A stretch of DNA of 64,000 nucleotides from Spongiimicrobium salis (GTDB lineage Bacteria; Bacteroidota; Bacteroidia; Flavobacteriales; Flavobacteriaceae), in NCBI RefSeq assembly GCF_043678055.1, contig NZ_JBHEQA010000001.1, positions 868,001-932,000 of the forward strand, read 5' to 3'. The translations under genes and the position numbers were made by a program. Shown here one piece after another: positions 9,133-17,340 of the stretch. The notes beneath the pieces are model-generated. The model was given only the letters and a program-made list of their open reading frames with translations, ran no database searches and was not told the origin of the DNA. Each line of letters starts with the position of its first letter. Within the stretch, counting starts at the first letter, position 1.

Positions 9133-9543
9133 ATGAAACCCATATTCAACACCTATAGACCAGAAGGGTTTGGCACTGTAAATGGATATTTGTTCGTGGA
9201 AAATCCTGAGGAACTTATTGTATTTCTAAAAAAAGCCTTCTATGCGGTGGAAGTCAATCGTTCCCTGCATCCAGAAAGTGGAGACATTGCCAACGTCATT
9301 CTTAAAATTGGGGATTCCTGCTTTATGATCAGTCAGGCAAGGGGCCAATTCCTCCATATGAGAACCGCATTTTACCTGTATGTAGATGATGTGGACAAAA
9401 TGCACCAAAGGGCCATTGAAAATGGGGCGACGGTTGAATTTGAACCTGCAGATATGGAGTATCAAGACAGGCAATCGGGAATTATAGATCCCAGTGGAAA
9501 CTATTGGTGGATTTCAAAACGACTTGTAGAAAAAGGGTATTAG
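9133..9543 (+). CDS. VOC (glyoxalase/PhnB-like) family protein
   Basis: The gene encodes 136 residues with the paired beta-alpha-beta-beta-beta layout of the vicinal oxygen chelate fold. The segment YQDRQSGIIDPSGNYWWIS near the end corresponds to the DRxGxxxDPxGHxWWI signature of PhnB-like proteins. Members bind a metal or small ligand and include glyoxalases, resistance proteins and many of unknown activity. Here the usual final His of the DPxGHxW motif is Asn (GNYWW), so metal binding may be altered. A TATCTTTA box about 20 bp upstream of the ATG could be the promoter -7 element. The specific substrate is unknown. Confidence 0.82.
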   Translation: MKPIFNTYRPEGFGTVNGYLFVENPEELIVFLKKAFYAVEVNRSLHPESGDIANVILKIGDSCFMISQARGQFLHMRTAFYLYVDDVDKMHQRAIENGATVEFEPADMEYQDRQSGIIDPSGNYWWISKRLVEKGY

Positions 9544-9650
9544 TATATTTCAGGTTCCAACTTCTCAATGCCTTTTAAAAACTGCCTCCAAAGGTCAAAC
9601 ACTTTCGTATCTGCAGAATAACGCTATCTTTAAGGAGATAACCAGAGGGA

Positions 9651-11135
9651 ATGATTACAAAAATTATAGTCCTGGCGCTCTATGTGGCCATTTTGTTTTT
9701 GATTGGAATAGTAGCTTCGCGTAGAATCAAAAGCATGAGCGATTATTATTTAGGCGGAAAAAAAATGGGCTTTTGGGCCGTGGCATTTTCCGCAAGGGCC
9801 ACCGGGGAATCGGGATGGCTTTTGATAGGACTCACTGGTATGGGAGCCATCGCCGGCTATTCTGCCTATTGGGTGGTTCTAGGGGAATTGCTCGGGGTTT
9901 TTATTTCCTGGCAATTTATGGCCAAGCGTTTTAAAAGACTCTCGGATACCTATGAAGCCATTACCATTCCGGATTATCTCCAGGCGCATTTTAAATCGTC
10001 CACAAACAGTCTTCGGATCATTTCTGCTTCGGTTTTGGTGGTTTTTATTGTTATATATGTAGCCTCCCAATTGGATGTTACCGGAATTGCCTTTGAATCC
10101 ATGCTCGATATCGATTATCGTATTGGGGTGCTTATTGGTTTCTGTATTGTGCTTGTCTATATTTTCTTTGGTGGATTTGTGGCCGCTGTTTGGTCCGATA
10201 TGTTCCAGGGTATCTTAATGTTTTTTGGTCTGGTCCTATTGCCCATTGTCGTCTGGTTCTCCATGGATCAAGGCGCGGGAATTACGGAGGGATTACTGGC
10301 CATTGACCCTACACTAACCCAGTTTATGGGAAGAAGTGATGATGTGTGGATGAATGTATTTACCTTGCTCGGTTTTTCCATGATCGGATTGGGCTTCCTG
10401 GGTTCTCCCCAAGTATATGTCCGATTTATGTCTATTAAAGATGAAAAAGAAATTGATAAAGGAAAATGGGTAGCCTTACTCTTTACGCTTTTAACCGATG
10501 CGGCTGCCGTTACCATTGGTATCCTGACCCGAATTTATTTTACCAAAGAAGGGCAGGATCCAGAAGCCATATTGGGAACGGGCGGGGAAGATGTTCTGAG
10601 CATGATCACCAATGCCTTCCTTCCTACCCTACTTGTGGCTGTCTTTATTGCCATTGTACTTTCGGCCATCATGTCTACCATAGATTCCCTGCTTATTTTG
10701 GCTTCGAGTGCCATTACACGGGATTTTTACCAGAAAATATTTAGGCCCGATCTTAAAGATGAGGAGCTTACAAAATTCTCAAGACGAATTACCATTGGTA
10801 TGGCATTAGCGGCCTTGGGCATTGCCATTCTCTTATATTTCCTATACCCTGATCGGCAGATTTTCTGGATCATTATTTTTGGGTGGTCGGGCATTGCCGC
10901 TACTTTTTGTCCGGTGATCATCTTATCTATTTTCTGGAAAGGTTATTCGGAAAAAGGGGCCATAGCCTCTATGATTACGGGCTTTGTATCTGTAATCCTC
11001 TGTAAATTTGTTTTCGCCAATATGGAAGGAATAGGCCCTTACTTTGTAGAATTGGACGTTTTGGCCCCTTCTTTTGCCCTGGCCATGATTGTAGGTTATG
11101 TTGTTTCCAAAATAGCACCGCCTAAGAAGGGATAA
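9651..11135 (+). CDS. sodium/solute symporter, PutP-like (SSS family)
   Basis: This is an inner-membrane transporter of 494 residues with about 13 hydrophobic helices. It shows SSS-family features: DYYLGGKKMGFWAVAFSARATGESGWLL in helix 2 and the loop before it, and FGGFVAAVWSDMFQGILM in the middle, as in sodium/proline symporter PutP. The chain length is normal for the family. It should use the sodium gradient to import an amino acid or similar small solute; proline is the likeliest by resemblance but is not proven. An AAGGAG-type ribosome site lies 15 bp before the ATG, and a TATCTTTA box precedes it. Confidence 0.88.
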   Translation: MITKIIVLALYVAILFLIGIVASRRIKSMSDYYLGGKKMGFWAVAFSARATGESGWLLIGLTGMGAIAGYSAYWVVLGELLGVFISWQFMAKRFKRLSDTYEAITIPDYLQAHFKSSTNSLRIISASVLVVFIVIYVASQLDVTGIAFESMLDIDYRIGVLIGFCIVLVYIFFGGFVAAVWSDMFQGILMFFGLVLLPIVVWFSMDQGAGITEGLLAIDPTLTQFMGRSDDVWMNVFTLLGFSMIGLGFLGSPQVYVRFMSIKDEKEIDKGKWVALLFTLLTDAAAVTIGILTRIYFTKEGQDPEAILGTGGEDVLSMITNAFLPTLLVAVFIAIVLSAIMSTIDSLLILASSAITRDFYQKIFRPDLKDEELTKFSRRITIGMALAALGIAILLYFLYPDRQIFWIIIFGWSGIAATFCPVIILSIFWKGYSEKGAIASMITGFVSVILCKFVFANMEGIGPYFVELDVLAPSFALAMIVGYVVSKIAPPKKG

Positions 11136-11250
11136 AGCGCTTTCCATGAATTATTTTCCAATTCATAATGCTTAGAAATTCATATCATAAACAAACCCTA
11201 CTTCACATTCTAAACGCCCAATTATTGCCATAACCATCTAATTTGACAGC

Positions 11251-11469
11251 TTAGAAACAAAACCCATCCGTACATATATTTGGGCACGGCCCACAGGTAT
11301 ACGGAGACCCACAATACAGAGCCTTGATCACCAATGCCATTATTTGGGCAGTAAGTGAAGAAGCCGCGTCATGGGTAGCCCAACAGCAGGAAGGCTGATC
11401 ATGCCCTTGTGAAAAATGGATGAGGATATTACGAATTTTTCTTTGCATTTTAATCCCTAATACACTCAT
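11251..11469 (-). CDS. small cysteine-rich peptide, possible gene
   Basis: A minus-strand frame of 72 residues carries seven cysteines, five of them in a C-terminal array spaced C-x5-C-x2-C-x3-C-x4-C (from YCGSPYT to DGFCF). The start may be the first ATG (11469, with AAAGG directly against it) or the second (11448, with AGGG at better spacing). There is no signal peptide or double-glycine leader and no modifying enzyme nearby. The array could bind metal, form disulfides or be part of a modified peptide. No family is recognised. Translation is uncertain because the region has no other support. Confidence 0.35.
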   Translation of the reverse strand: MSVLGIKMQRKIRNILIHFSQGHDQPSCCWATHDAASSLTAQIMALVIKALYCGSPYTCGPCPNICTDGFCF

Positions 11470-11500
11470 CCTTTCTTACTAACTATTGCCGATAACAACC

Positions 11501-11953
11501 TTATTTTTCGATGATTTCCCGAACAAAATCATCTAGTTCTTTCAGTCCTTTGGGCATGGTGCAGCTCCCAGCCACATGTACCCTTTTGGTAACGGAGGGC
11601 ATGGAGATATAAAACAAAAAGTCTCCGGCATCAGTGGTATCATTTTTACAGTCATATTTTTTACTTAGGAATTTTATTTTCCCATTGTGCAATAACTTCT
11701 TCATCGTAAAAAACTGAGATTTACTCAACTTTCCGGTAACGGACTCCCCTACTTGAGTCCCTTTCTGAAGGTCATAACTGTAGTTTCCATCATCATACAA
11801 TTGAAATATTTCTTTTACGCCTTCCCCTTGTGAGGTATTTACATATAACCTTGACAACATTACCTTTTGATTTAGGGTATTATCGGGTTTTGTAAAGGAT
11901 GAAAGTAGTATTAAAAAGGATACTAAAAAGATTGCTTTTACATAGGTTTTCAT
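11501..11953 (-). CDS. exported protein of unknown function
   Basis: The frame can begin at 11977, but the ATG at 11953 gives a compact signal peptide (MKTYVKAIFLVSFLILLSS). The chain is 150 residues long, with the mature part starting around residue 20. It contains alternating polar and aromatic stretches typical of a small beta-rich periplasmic domain and two cysteines (KYDCKND and AGSCTMP) that could form a disulfide. No family is recognised. It is read in the same direction as the TetR gene upstream, 116 bp away. An operator-like site (12059-12070) lies in that gap, so this gene may be a TetR target. Confidence 0.7.
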   Translation of the reverse strand: MKTYVKAIFLVSFLILLSSFTKPDNTLNQKVMLSRLYVNTSQGEGVKEIFQLYDDGNYSYDLQKGTQVGESVTGKLSKSQFFTMKKLLHNGKIKFLSKKYDCKNDTTDAGDFLFYISMPSVTKRVHVAGSCTMPKGLKELDDFVREIIEK

Positions 11954-12058
11954 ACGGTTTGTTTTTATGTAGTTCATATATCAGTGTTGTATTGCCCATT
12001 TCAAAAACATTGTATTTTAGGGTTCTTGCCATAAGCAACGTTTAAAATTCAAATTAAC

Positions 12059-12070
12059 TAGACCAGTTTA
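12059..12070. promoter_or_regulatory. TetR-type operator-like site downstream of the tetR gene
   Basis: TAGACCAGTTTA lies 23 bp after the tetR stop and upstream of the exported-protein gene. Its complement, TAAACTGGTCTA, shares TAAACTG and GGTCTA with the site touching the tetR start codon. Both resemble the TAGA-x-x-GGTCTA core I recall for LmrA/YxaF-type TetR repressors. Confidence 0.45.
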
Positions 12071-12092
12071 CTTAACGTTGAGATAAAAAAAT

Positions 12093-12674
12093 TTACACCA
12101 TTAATATTCTTAAGGTATTGTTTACAAACTCATGCAAAGGCGTTGGATTTTGATTGTACTTCATCCTTAAAACTGCTCCATGATACCCGTCATACAATAA
12201 ATTCACCACATCATTGGCGCTCATATCTTTCCGCATTTCGCCTTCTTCTTGAGCCTTTGTAATCCATTTTACCAAGTAGGTCTTGAATACCCTAAAGCTG
12301 TCGATGATGGGTTTGGAAAAGGTATTGTTTTCATGCGTCACTTCCGTGGATAAGGACAACAACATACAATTTTGATGTCCGCCCATAGAAATAAATATTT
12401 CATTGGATTTCATAAAAAAAGCCTTGATTTTTTTACTGGGAGACAACTCCTCATTTTTATCGGCCTTTTCTAACAAACCAAGTGTATAATCCTTATAGAG
12501 CTCAATAGCCTCTAAGGCAAATGCCTCTTTACTGGAAAAGAAATTATAAAAAGAACCTTTAGGGATATCACAGGCTTTTAAGATGTCCTGGATACCCGTA
12601 TTACCATAGCCTCGTTGTTGGATCAATTGAATCCCTTTTATCAATATATCTTTTCTATTGTATTTGACGTTCAT
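12093..12674 (-). CDS. TetR/AcrR family transcriptional regulator
   Basis: This 193-residue repressor has an N-terminal helix-turn-helix (about residues 8-55; RGYGNTGIQDILKACDIPKG then SFYNFFSSKEAF), the classic TetR DNA-recognition region. Its C-terminal ligand-binding domain resembles the LmrA/YxaF subgroup (GGHQNCMLLSLSTEV). Such proteins release DNA on binding a small hydrophobic molecule. A GACCGGTC palindrome abuts the start codon (12675-12690) and a similar site lies after the stop, so it probably represses itself and the downstream exported-protein gene. The inducer is unknown. Confidence 0.9.
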   Translation of the reverse strand: MNVKYNRKDILIKGIQLIQQRGYGNTGIQDILKACDIPKGSFYNFFSSKEAFALEAIELYKDYTLGLLEKADKNEELSPSKKIKAFFMKSNEIFISMGGHQNCMLLSLSTEVTHENNTFSKPIIDSFRVFKTYLVKWITKAQEEGEMRKDMSANDVVNLLYDGYHGAVLRMKYNQNPTPLHEFVNNTLRILMV

Positions 12675-12690
12675 AAACTGACCGGTCTAA
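12675..12690. promoter_or_regulatory. TetR operator at the tetR start codon
   Basis: AAACTGACCGGTCTAA contains the perfect palindrome GACCGGTC and directly abuts the tetR ATG (minus strand). The position and symmetry fit autorepression. Confidence 0.65.
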
Positions 12691-12970
12691 TTGAATGTAA
12701 ATATATAAACTTTTTCCCAAGCTTCCAACAAACACGCTCAGCCCCATTCCCTTAGATTGCATTATCCTATTGTTTTCCTAGTTCCAACGCTTTATGAGGA
12801 TTTGGAAAAATTCTTTTTACGCAAGGATATCCCTGTGCAAAGATTAAAATTCCCTATGGTGTCTTCCATATCTATGACGTTCCCCACTTTTATTTAGCTA
12901 AAAATTATGGTCCCATGTAACCAATTGCAATAGTTGTTGTCTATAAGTTGAAACTTAAAACCAAGCTATC

Positions 12971-14413
12971 ATGAAGCAATTATTTTTTCTGTTCTTCAGT
13001 CTATTCCTTCTAAATTGCTGTTTGGGCCAATCCGTTAGCGATAAAAAGTCTTTGCAAGAAAGGATTTCCCGAATCGAAAATCGCCTTCAATCCAACTTAC
13101 AAATACGCGATGGGGAGAATACCAATATTTCATATTACCATATTGAAGATCGTATGAAAGCTTTGAATATTCCAGGAGTGAGTATAGCCGTAATGAATAA
13201 CGGTATCCTGGAATGGGCCAAGGGTTACGGCATTGCCGATCGCACTGAAAACCGTAAAGTAACGCCCAAAACCTTGTTTCAAGCAGGGTCCATCAGTAAG
13301 CCTATTGCCGCCACTAGGACCCTACAACTTGCAGAAGAAGGCAAAATACATTTGGATTCCAACGTCAATGATTATCTAAAAACTTGGAAGTTGCCGGATA
13401 ATGATTTTACGAAAAAAGAAAAAGCCACTGCCCGAAGACTTATGACCCATGCTGCCGGTCTCACCGTGCACGGTTTTCCTGGCTATTCCAGAAAGGACAC
13501 GATCCCTAGTATCGTGAACGTTTTGGATGGAAAAGGAAATACGGCTCCCGTACGCGTGTTTAGAGCCCCGGGAGAAGGTTGGCAATATTCAGGTGGTGGC
13601 TATACTATTATGCAATTGCTCATTACGGATATGGAACAAAAAGCTTTTCCGGACATTATGCAAGAACATGTTTTAAACCCCTTGGGAATGACCGCCAGTA
13701 CCTATGCCAATCCCCTTCCAAAAAAATACCATACACTGGCTGCAGCCGGGTATTATTCGGATGGCAGCGAGGTAGAAGGCAATTGGCACGTGTATCCTGA
13801 AATGGCAGCGGCCGGCCTTTGGACCACGCCTTCCCAATTGGTTTTATGGACACAAGAGATACAGCATATTGCACAAAATCAGCAAGATGGGATACTCAAG
13901 GCAAAGACCGTTAATGAAATGCTCACAGAACACAAGGGAAATCAGGGTCTTGGACCTTATGTACTTGAACACGTTTTTGGCCATGGCGGGGCAGATGAAG
14001 GATTTCGGGCCGACTTGATGGCTTGGAAAGAAAAGCCCATTTCGGTAGCCATCATGGTAAATTCGGATAACGGTAATACGTTAATCAGAGAACTATTCCT
14101 AAGTATCGCCCAGGAATATGACTTGCCGGGGATAGCACCTACACGACGAACATACAGGGCGCAATCTGCTACCCAACTTCAACGCTATGTAGGGAAATAT
14201 GATTTTCAAGAAGCAGGAGAGGCCCAAATTATAATTAAGGACAATGGTTTAGAATTTTCCGAAGGCCCTGCAAATTCCCCTATCTTCCTCTTGCCCGAGA
14301 ACGATACCACTTTCTTTAGTAAAGCTACGGGCCTGTATTTTCGGTTCACTTTTGAAGGAGAGGATGTACATTCCATTAGCGTTACAGGCTATGAAGCCAA
14401 AAAGGTGGACTAG
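12971..14413 (+). CDS. exported serine hydrolase, beta-lactamase/PBP4-type
   Basis: The product has 480 residues with a signal peptide ending near CLGQS (residue 21). The beta-lactamase-fold catalytic set is visible: SxxK as SISK (S107, K110), a Tyr motif YSGGG (Y206) in the place of YxN, and HGG near residue 337 in the place of the KTG triad. This matches the class C / esterase EstB-like group (COG1680), which includes D-aminopeptidases and esterases more often than true beta-lactamases. A roughly 90-residue C-terminal beta domain follows, similar in position to that of the second hydrolase in this window (60494-61828). It is probably periplasmic. The substrate is not predictable. Confidence 0.87.
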   Translation: MKQLFFLFFSLFLLNCCLGQSVSDKKSLQERISRIENRLQSNLQIRDGENTNISYYHIEDRMKALNIPGVSIAVMNNGILEWAKGYGIADRTENRKVTPKTLFQAGSISKPIAATRTLQLAEEGKIHLDSNVNDYLKTWKLPDNDFTKKEKATARRLMTHAAGLTVHGFPGYSRKDTIPSIVNVLDGKGNTAPVRVFRAPGEGWQYSGGGYTIMQLLITDMEQKAFPDIMQEHVLNPLGMTASTYANPLPKKYHTLAAAGYYSDGSEVEGNWHVYPEMAAAGLWTTPSQLVLWTQEIQHIAQNQQDGILKAKTVNEMLTEHKGNQGLGPYVLEHVFGHGGADEGFRADLMAWKEKPISVAIMVNSDNGNTLIRELFLSIAQEYDLPGIAPTRRTYRAQSATQLQRYVGKYDFQEAGEAQIIIKDNGLEFSEGPANSPIFLLPENDTTFFSKATGLYFRFTFEGEDVHSISVTGYEAKKVD

Positions 14414-14521
14414 GGAAAAGCTTGTATATGCATGGGTTAGACGTAGGAAATTAATTTTTTAATTCTTTTTTAAGAAGGCATTTGTAGCTGGGATGATTCC
14501 TTTTTTCTACTTTAGAACCCT

Positions 14522-14920
14522 ATGGCAAGAACAGAGAAAAGTCATTTTTGGGTAGGCCGTTTTACATCCGAAGAATTGTATTTTGATTTTGTCGGTGAGG
14601 ACCATAGCCGTTATGAATTGGAAGATTATGATGATGTGCCCATTTCTAAATTCGCAGCTTCTCAAGGCGAGGTTTGGATTGATCACGACTTTATGGAATC
14701 GGGATTTGAGGAACCACAAGCCCACATAAAAGAACAATTTGGACACTACTCCTACGCCAAAAATTGGGGAACGGAGCTTGAACAGCAATGTGCAGGCCGT
14801 ATTCCCAAAAATAGCAATGTATTGGTTTTTTTAAATGAAAATCAAATCGCCAAGCCCCAATCCGTTGAAGGGCCGGATTTTGAATTGATCTATATAGGGG
14901 TGCTTGAATATGAAATATAG
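14522..14920 (+). CDS. Imm22-like immunity protein (DUF4284)
   Basis: This 132-residue acidic soluble protein begins with HFWVGRFTSEELYFDF, which matches the opening of the Imm22 (formerly DUF4284) family. The usual core of alternating Asp/Glu-rich strands and WIDHDFMESGFEEP follows. Imm22 proteins are predicted to neutralise a polymorphic toxin delivered by a neighbouring cell. No toxin gene or secretion system is seen beside it, so it looks like an orphan immunity gene. A lipoprotein gene follows 32 bp downstream and is probably co-transcribed. A TACTTTAG box ends only 6 bp before the ATG, so the mRNA may be leaderless. Confidence 0.75.
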   Translation: MARTEKSHFWVGRFTSEELYFDFVGEDHSRYELEDYDDVPISKFAASQGEVWIDHDFMESGFEEPQAHIKEQFGHYSYAKNWGTELEQQCAGRIPKNSNVLVFLNENQIAKPQSVEGPDFELIYIGVLEYEI

Positions 14921-14952
14921 ACACTCAATCGAAAACTAAAAACCACAACATC

Positions 14953-15639
14953 ATGAAAAATAGCATTGGATTCGCAATCATAGTACTGCTGCTCATGGGA
15001 TGTAAAGACCAGCCTAAAGCAACGAAAACCGCCGCAACTAAAGCAACATTCAATCAGGAATTGGCCGATGAACTCAAAAAGATGACCGTCGTAGATCAAT
15101 TGGCTGCCTGGAACGCCTATCCCCCCGAAACCCATCAACACCTCTCCCTAGAGGAATGGAACGCCTTTAAAGACAGTGTGTACCGAACACATCAAAAGCG
15201 CTTGCAAGAAATTTTTAATGAATTTGGCTTTGCCGGTTACGACTTGGTCGGAGAAGAAGGTTCGCTCAATTTTTGGTTAATGACACAGCATTCCGATCAC
15301 AATCCCGATTTTCAACAGCAAATTTTAGAAAAAATGAAAATTGAGGTCGACAAGGGAAATGCATCCTCGAGCAATTATGCCCTTCTGGTGGATCGGGTAC
15401 AACTGAATACCGGGAAACCACAAATTTATGGTACCCAGGTAGATTACAATTTTGACATCGCACAGGCCTTTCCCAAAAACTTAGCGGACAGTACCAAGGT
15501 CAATGAAAGGCGAAAGTCTGTTGGATTAGAACCCATAGAGCAGTATCTCAATGATATGAGTCGTAGTAATTTTGAAATGAACAAACAGCTCTATCTAGAC
15601 AAGGGAATCACTGAGCCTACCTTATATAAGATAGAATAG
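14953..15639 (+). CDS. lipoprotein with DUF6624 domain
   Basis: The product is 228 residues with a lipoprotein signal (LLLMGC, Cys17), so it should be lipid-anchored in the envelope. The region FWLMTQHSDHNPDFQQQI then LLVDRVQLNTGKPQIYGTQ (about 110-165) carries the hallmarks of the DUF6624 family, whose function is unknown. It follows the Imm22-like gene by 32 bp in the same direction. The His-Ser-Asp-His cluster could be catalytic, but that is a guess. The start codon is set by the signal peptide. Confidence 0.8.
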   Translation: MKNSIGFAIIVLLLMGCKDQPKATKTAATKATFNQELADELKKMTVVDQLAAWNAYPPETHQHLSLEEWNAFKDSVYRTHQKRLQEIFNEFGFAGYDLVGEEGSLNFWLMTQHSDHNPDFQQQILEKMKIEVDKGNASSSNYALLVDRVQLNTGKPQIYGTQVDYNFDIAQAFPKNLADSTKVNERRKSVGLEPIEQYLNDMSRSNFEMNKQLYLDKGITEPTLYKIE

Positions 15640-15718
15640 CCTCTTCAGCTGCCCTTATTTTCATAGCATGCAAATCATAAAGGTATTAGATGTCCCATCC
15701 CCCATGGCCGATTACGTG

Positions 15719-16111
15719 CTAAGGGAGTAATGACTTATAATCTTCCTTGCGCAATAAAGCGGCTGCATTTTTTCCTTTTTCCGAGATATGGTCGTTAAGG
15801 TATTTATCGCTCCATTGAACAAGCTCCGCAATTATCGGGGCTAAATCTTTTCCCTTTTCCGTCAGCTCATAAAGGTAAACTTTCTTGTTTGTTGGGTGTT
15901 TCTTTTTAATCATTGCCTCCAAATGTATCAATTTGGTAAGGCGTTCCGACAATCGGGCAGACGATATATTCTCCCCCGCTGTTGAAAAGTCTTTAAAGGT
16001 ACGTTCACCATGCTCCAATAGGTCTCGCACAATAAGTAATGACCATTTATCCCCAAACAAATCCAAGGCCGAACTTATGGGGCAGGAGGATCTAAATTCA
16101 TTTTTTTTCAT
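15719..16111 (-). CDS. HxlR family transcriptional regulator
   Basis: This winged-helix regulator of 130 residues starts MKKNEFRSSCPISSAL; a longer frame to 16129 is less likely because it would run through the operator. The HxlR signature is clear: CPISSALDLFGDKWSLLIVRDL, then ERLTKLIHLEAMI and the Tyr-rich wing KKVYLYELTEKG. The N-terminal Cys9 sits where redox- or aldehyde-sensing HxlR proteins have their reactive cysteine. Two inverted repeats (16122-16138, 16161-16177) flank a promoter that reads away toward the metallo-hydrolase operon. The protein probably controls that operon and itself. Confidence 0.9.
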   Translation of the reverse strand: MKKNEFRSSCPISSALDLFGDKWSLLIVRDLLEHGERTFKDFSTAGENISSARLSERLTKLIHLEAMIKKKHPTNKKVYLYELTEKGKDLAPIIAELVQWSDKYLNDHISEKGKNAAALLRKEDYKSLLP

Positions 16112-16121
16112 CAATAAAATT

Positions 16122-16138
16122 ACTTTCATTTTGAAAGT
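16122..16138. promoter_or_regulatory. HxlR operator IR1
   Basis: A perfect inverted repeat ACTTTC-N5-GAAAGT overlaps the TTTG -33 element (16130-16133) of the plus-strand promoter and lies 11 bp upstream of the hxlR start. Confidence 0.72.
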
Positions 16139-16161
16139 TAAATATAATTATTATATCTTTG
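16130..16161 (+). promoter_or_regulatory. Bacteroidota-type promoter of the metallo-hydrolase operon
   Basis: TTTG (16130-16133), a 20-nt spacer and TATCTTTG (16154-16161) match the TTTG / TAnnTTTG consensus exactly. The two operator repeats cover the -33 element and the start point. Confidence 0.75.
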
Positions 16162-16177
16162 CTTTCAAATTGGAAGT
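16161..16177. promoter_or_regulatory. HxlR operator IR2
   Basis: GCTTTCAAATTGGAAGT is an imperfect copy of IR1 (CTTTC-N5-GGAAG) placed over the expected transcription start, 39 bp from IR1. Confidence 0.55.
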
Positions 16178-16294
16178 AAAAATAATAAAAATTCATGAAA
16201 CAACGAACATAAAAAATAAATTCCTCCCGGTATCTGAGCAGTAATCCAAAATCTGTTGGTATGCTAGCTTGGATCTTCCGGAAAGAACACCTTT

Positions 16295-16314
16295 AAGAAA
16301 GGAGTCCCTTTCTT
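16295..16314 (+). other. leader hairpin upstream of the operon
   Basis: AAGAAAGG-AGTC-CCTTTCTT is a perfect 8-bp stem in the roughly 180-nt untranslated leader. It is not followed by a T tract, so it is probably not a terminator. It may protect the message or hide a protein-binding site. Confidence 0.4.
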
Positions 16315-16349
16315 CACAGGATATAATTATTATAATCTTATACAAAACC

Positions 16350-17213
16350 ATGAGAAAAAAAATATTTTTAACTATCGGCGGTCTTTTCATCATTCTCCTA
16401 GCCTACGGCGCCTTTTCCCTAACACGGCTTGCAGATATTAGAACTCCAGAGGTAAAAGCGCAATTTGATCGGGAAAAAGGAATAACCATCTTAAACCAGA
16501 TGGCAGCAGCCCATGGAATACAGCACTGGGATAGCATTCATAGCTATAGCCTCACGATATCCAAAAACTATTTGAGCACTCTCGCCCAGATGATGAATGT
16601 CTATCCTGAAAATAAAATCACTTTCCATTTCGATGTCATTCCCGGCACTTTTACCAGCCGATTGACCATTGCATCAGGTGAATGGAAAGACCAGATTTGG
16701 GGCATTCAATCTTGGCACACTTATAAAGGAAGCAGGGCCACCAAACCCATTTTCCATGTTGAAAATGATTCGGATATTGAATTTGGACTACCCACCTATC
16801 AATATTTCATAGAAGTACCAAAGCGTATTTTGGAGGCCGATATCATCAGTTATGCAGGCGAACGCTCGTTAAAAGGAAATACCTATGACTTGGTATATGC
16901 TACTTGGGGGGCCGCAGCACCACAAAAAGATGTGGACCAATATATCCTTTGGGTAGATAGAAAGACCAAACGTTTGCGGTATTTGCACTATACCGTTCGG
17001 GACAAGATGCCCTCGGCACAGGCTTCCCGGAAGTATGATACCTATATAGAAAAAGGCAACGTATTATTTCCACAAAAAATGACATCGGTACTCAAAGGTC
17101 CTGAAAACGATAATATTGCGCAGACCATAGAAATCTCCGACATCGTTCTAGACAAAATTCCACCCCTAGCTCTCATGCCAGACCCTGATTTGGGGACCAG
17201 AGGAAAACACTAA
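16350..17213 (+). CDS. membrane-anchored or exported protein of unknown function
   Basis: The 287-residue product starts MRKKIFLTIGGLF at 16350. The frame extends to 16269, but that part crosses the leader hairpin and lacks coding character. An N-terminal hydrophobic segment anchors or exports it. The rest looks like a large beta-sheet protein of the LolA/outer-membrane-lipoprotein-sorting type (repeated KNY, TFTSRLTI, WGIQSWHTYKG, YDLVYATW), though no family is certain. It lies at the head of the HxlR-controlled operon and precedes a metallo-beta-lactamase-fold hydrolase by 127 bp, so the two may share a substrate or stress. Function is unknown. Confidence 0.72.
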   Translation: MRKKIFLTIGGLFIILLAYGAFSLTRLADIRTPEVKAQFDREKGITILNQMAAAHGIQHWDSIHSYSLTISKNYLSTLAQMMNVYPENKITFHFDVIPGTFTSRLTIASGEWKDQIWGIQSWHTYKGSRATKPIFHVENDSDIEFGLPTYQYFIEVPKRILEADIISYAGERSLKGNTYDLVYATWGAAAPQKDVDQYILWVDRKTKRLRYLHYTVRDKMPSAQASRKYDTYIEKGNVLFPQKMTSVLKGPENDNIAQTIEISDIVLDKIPPLALMPDPDLGTRGKH

Positions 17214-17340
17214 GGAGTTATTTCACTAAAAAAGATGGTTAAAACTGTTGCTTTTAATGGACCTCAACTCCAATTCCAACAATTGCATTTCAACTTACTC
17301 AAAAGTAAAAACAACATTAACATTCTTAACATTTTATATC

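Noticed and set aside
12971..14413. True class C beta-lactamase
   Set aside because: The YxN motif is replaced by YSG and the chain has an added C-terminal domain, so only the wider serine hydrolase family is supported.
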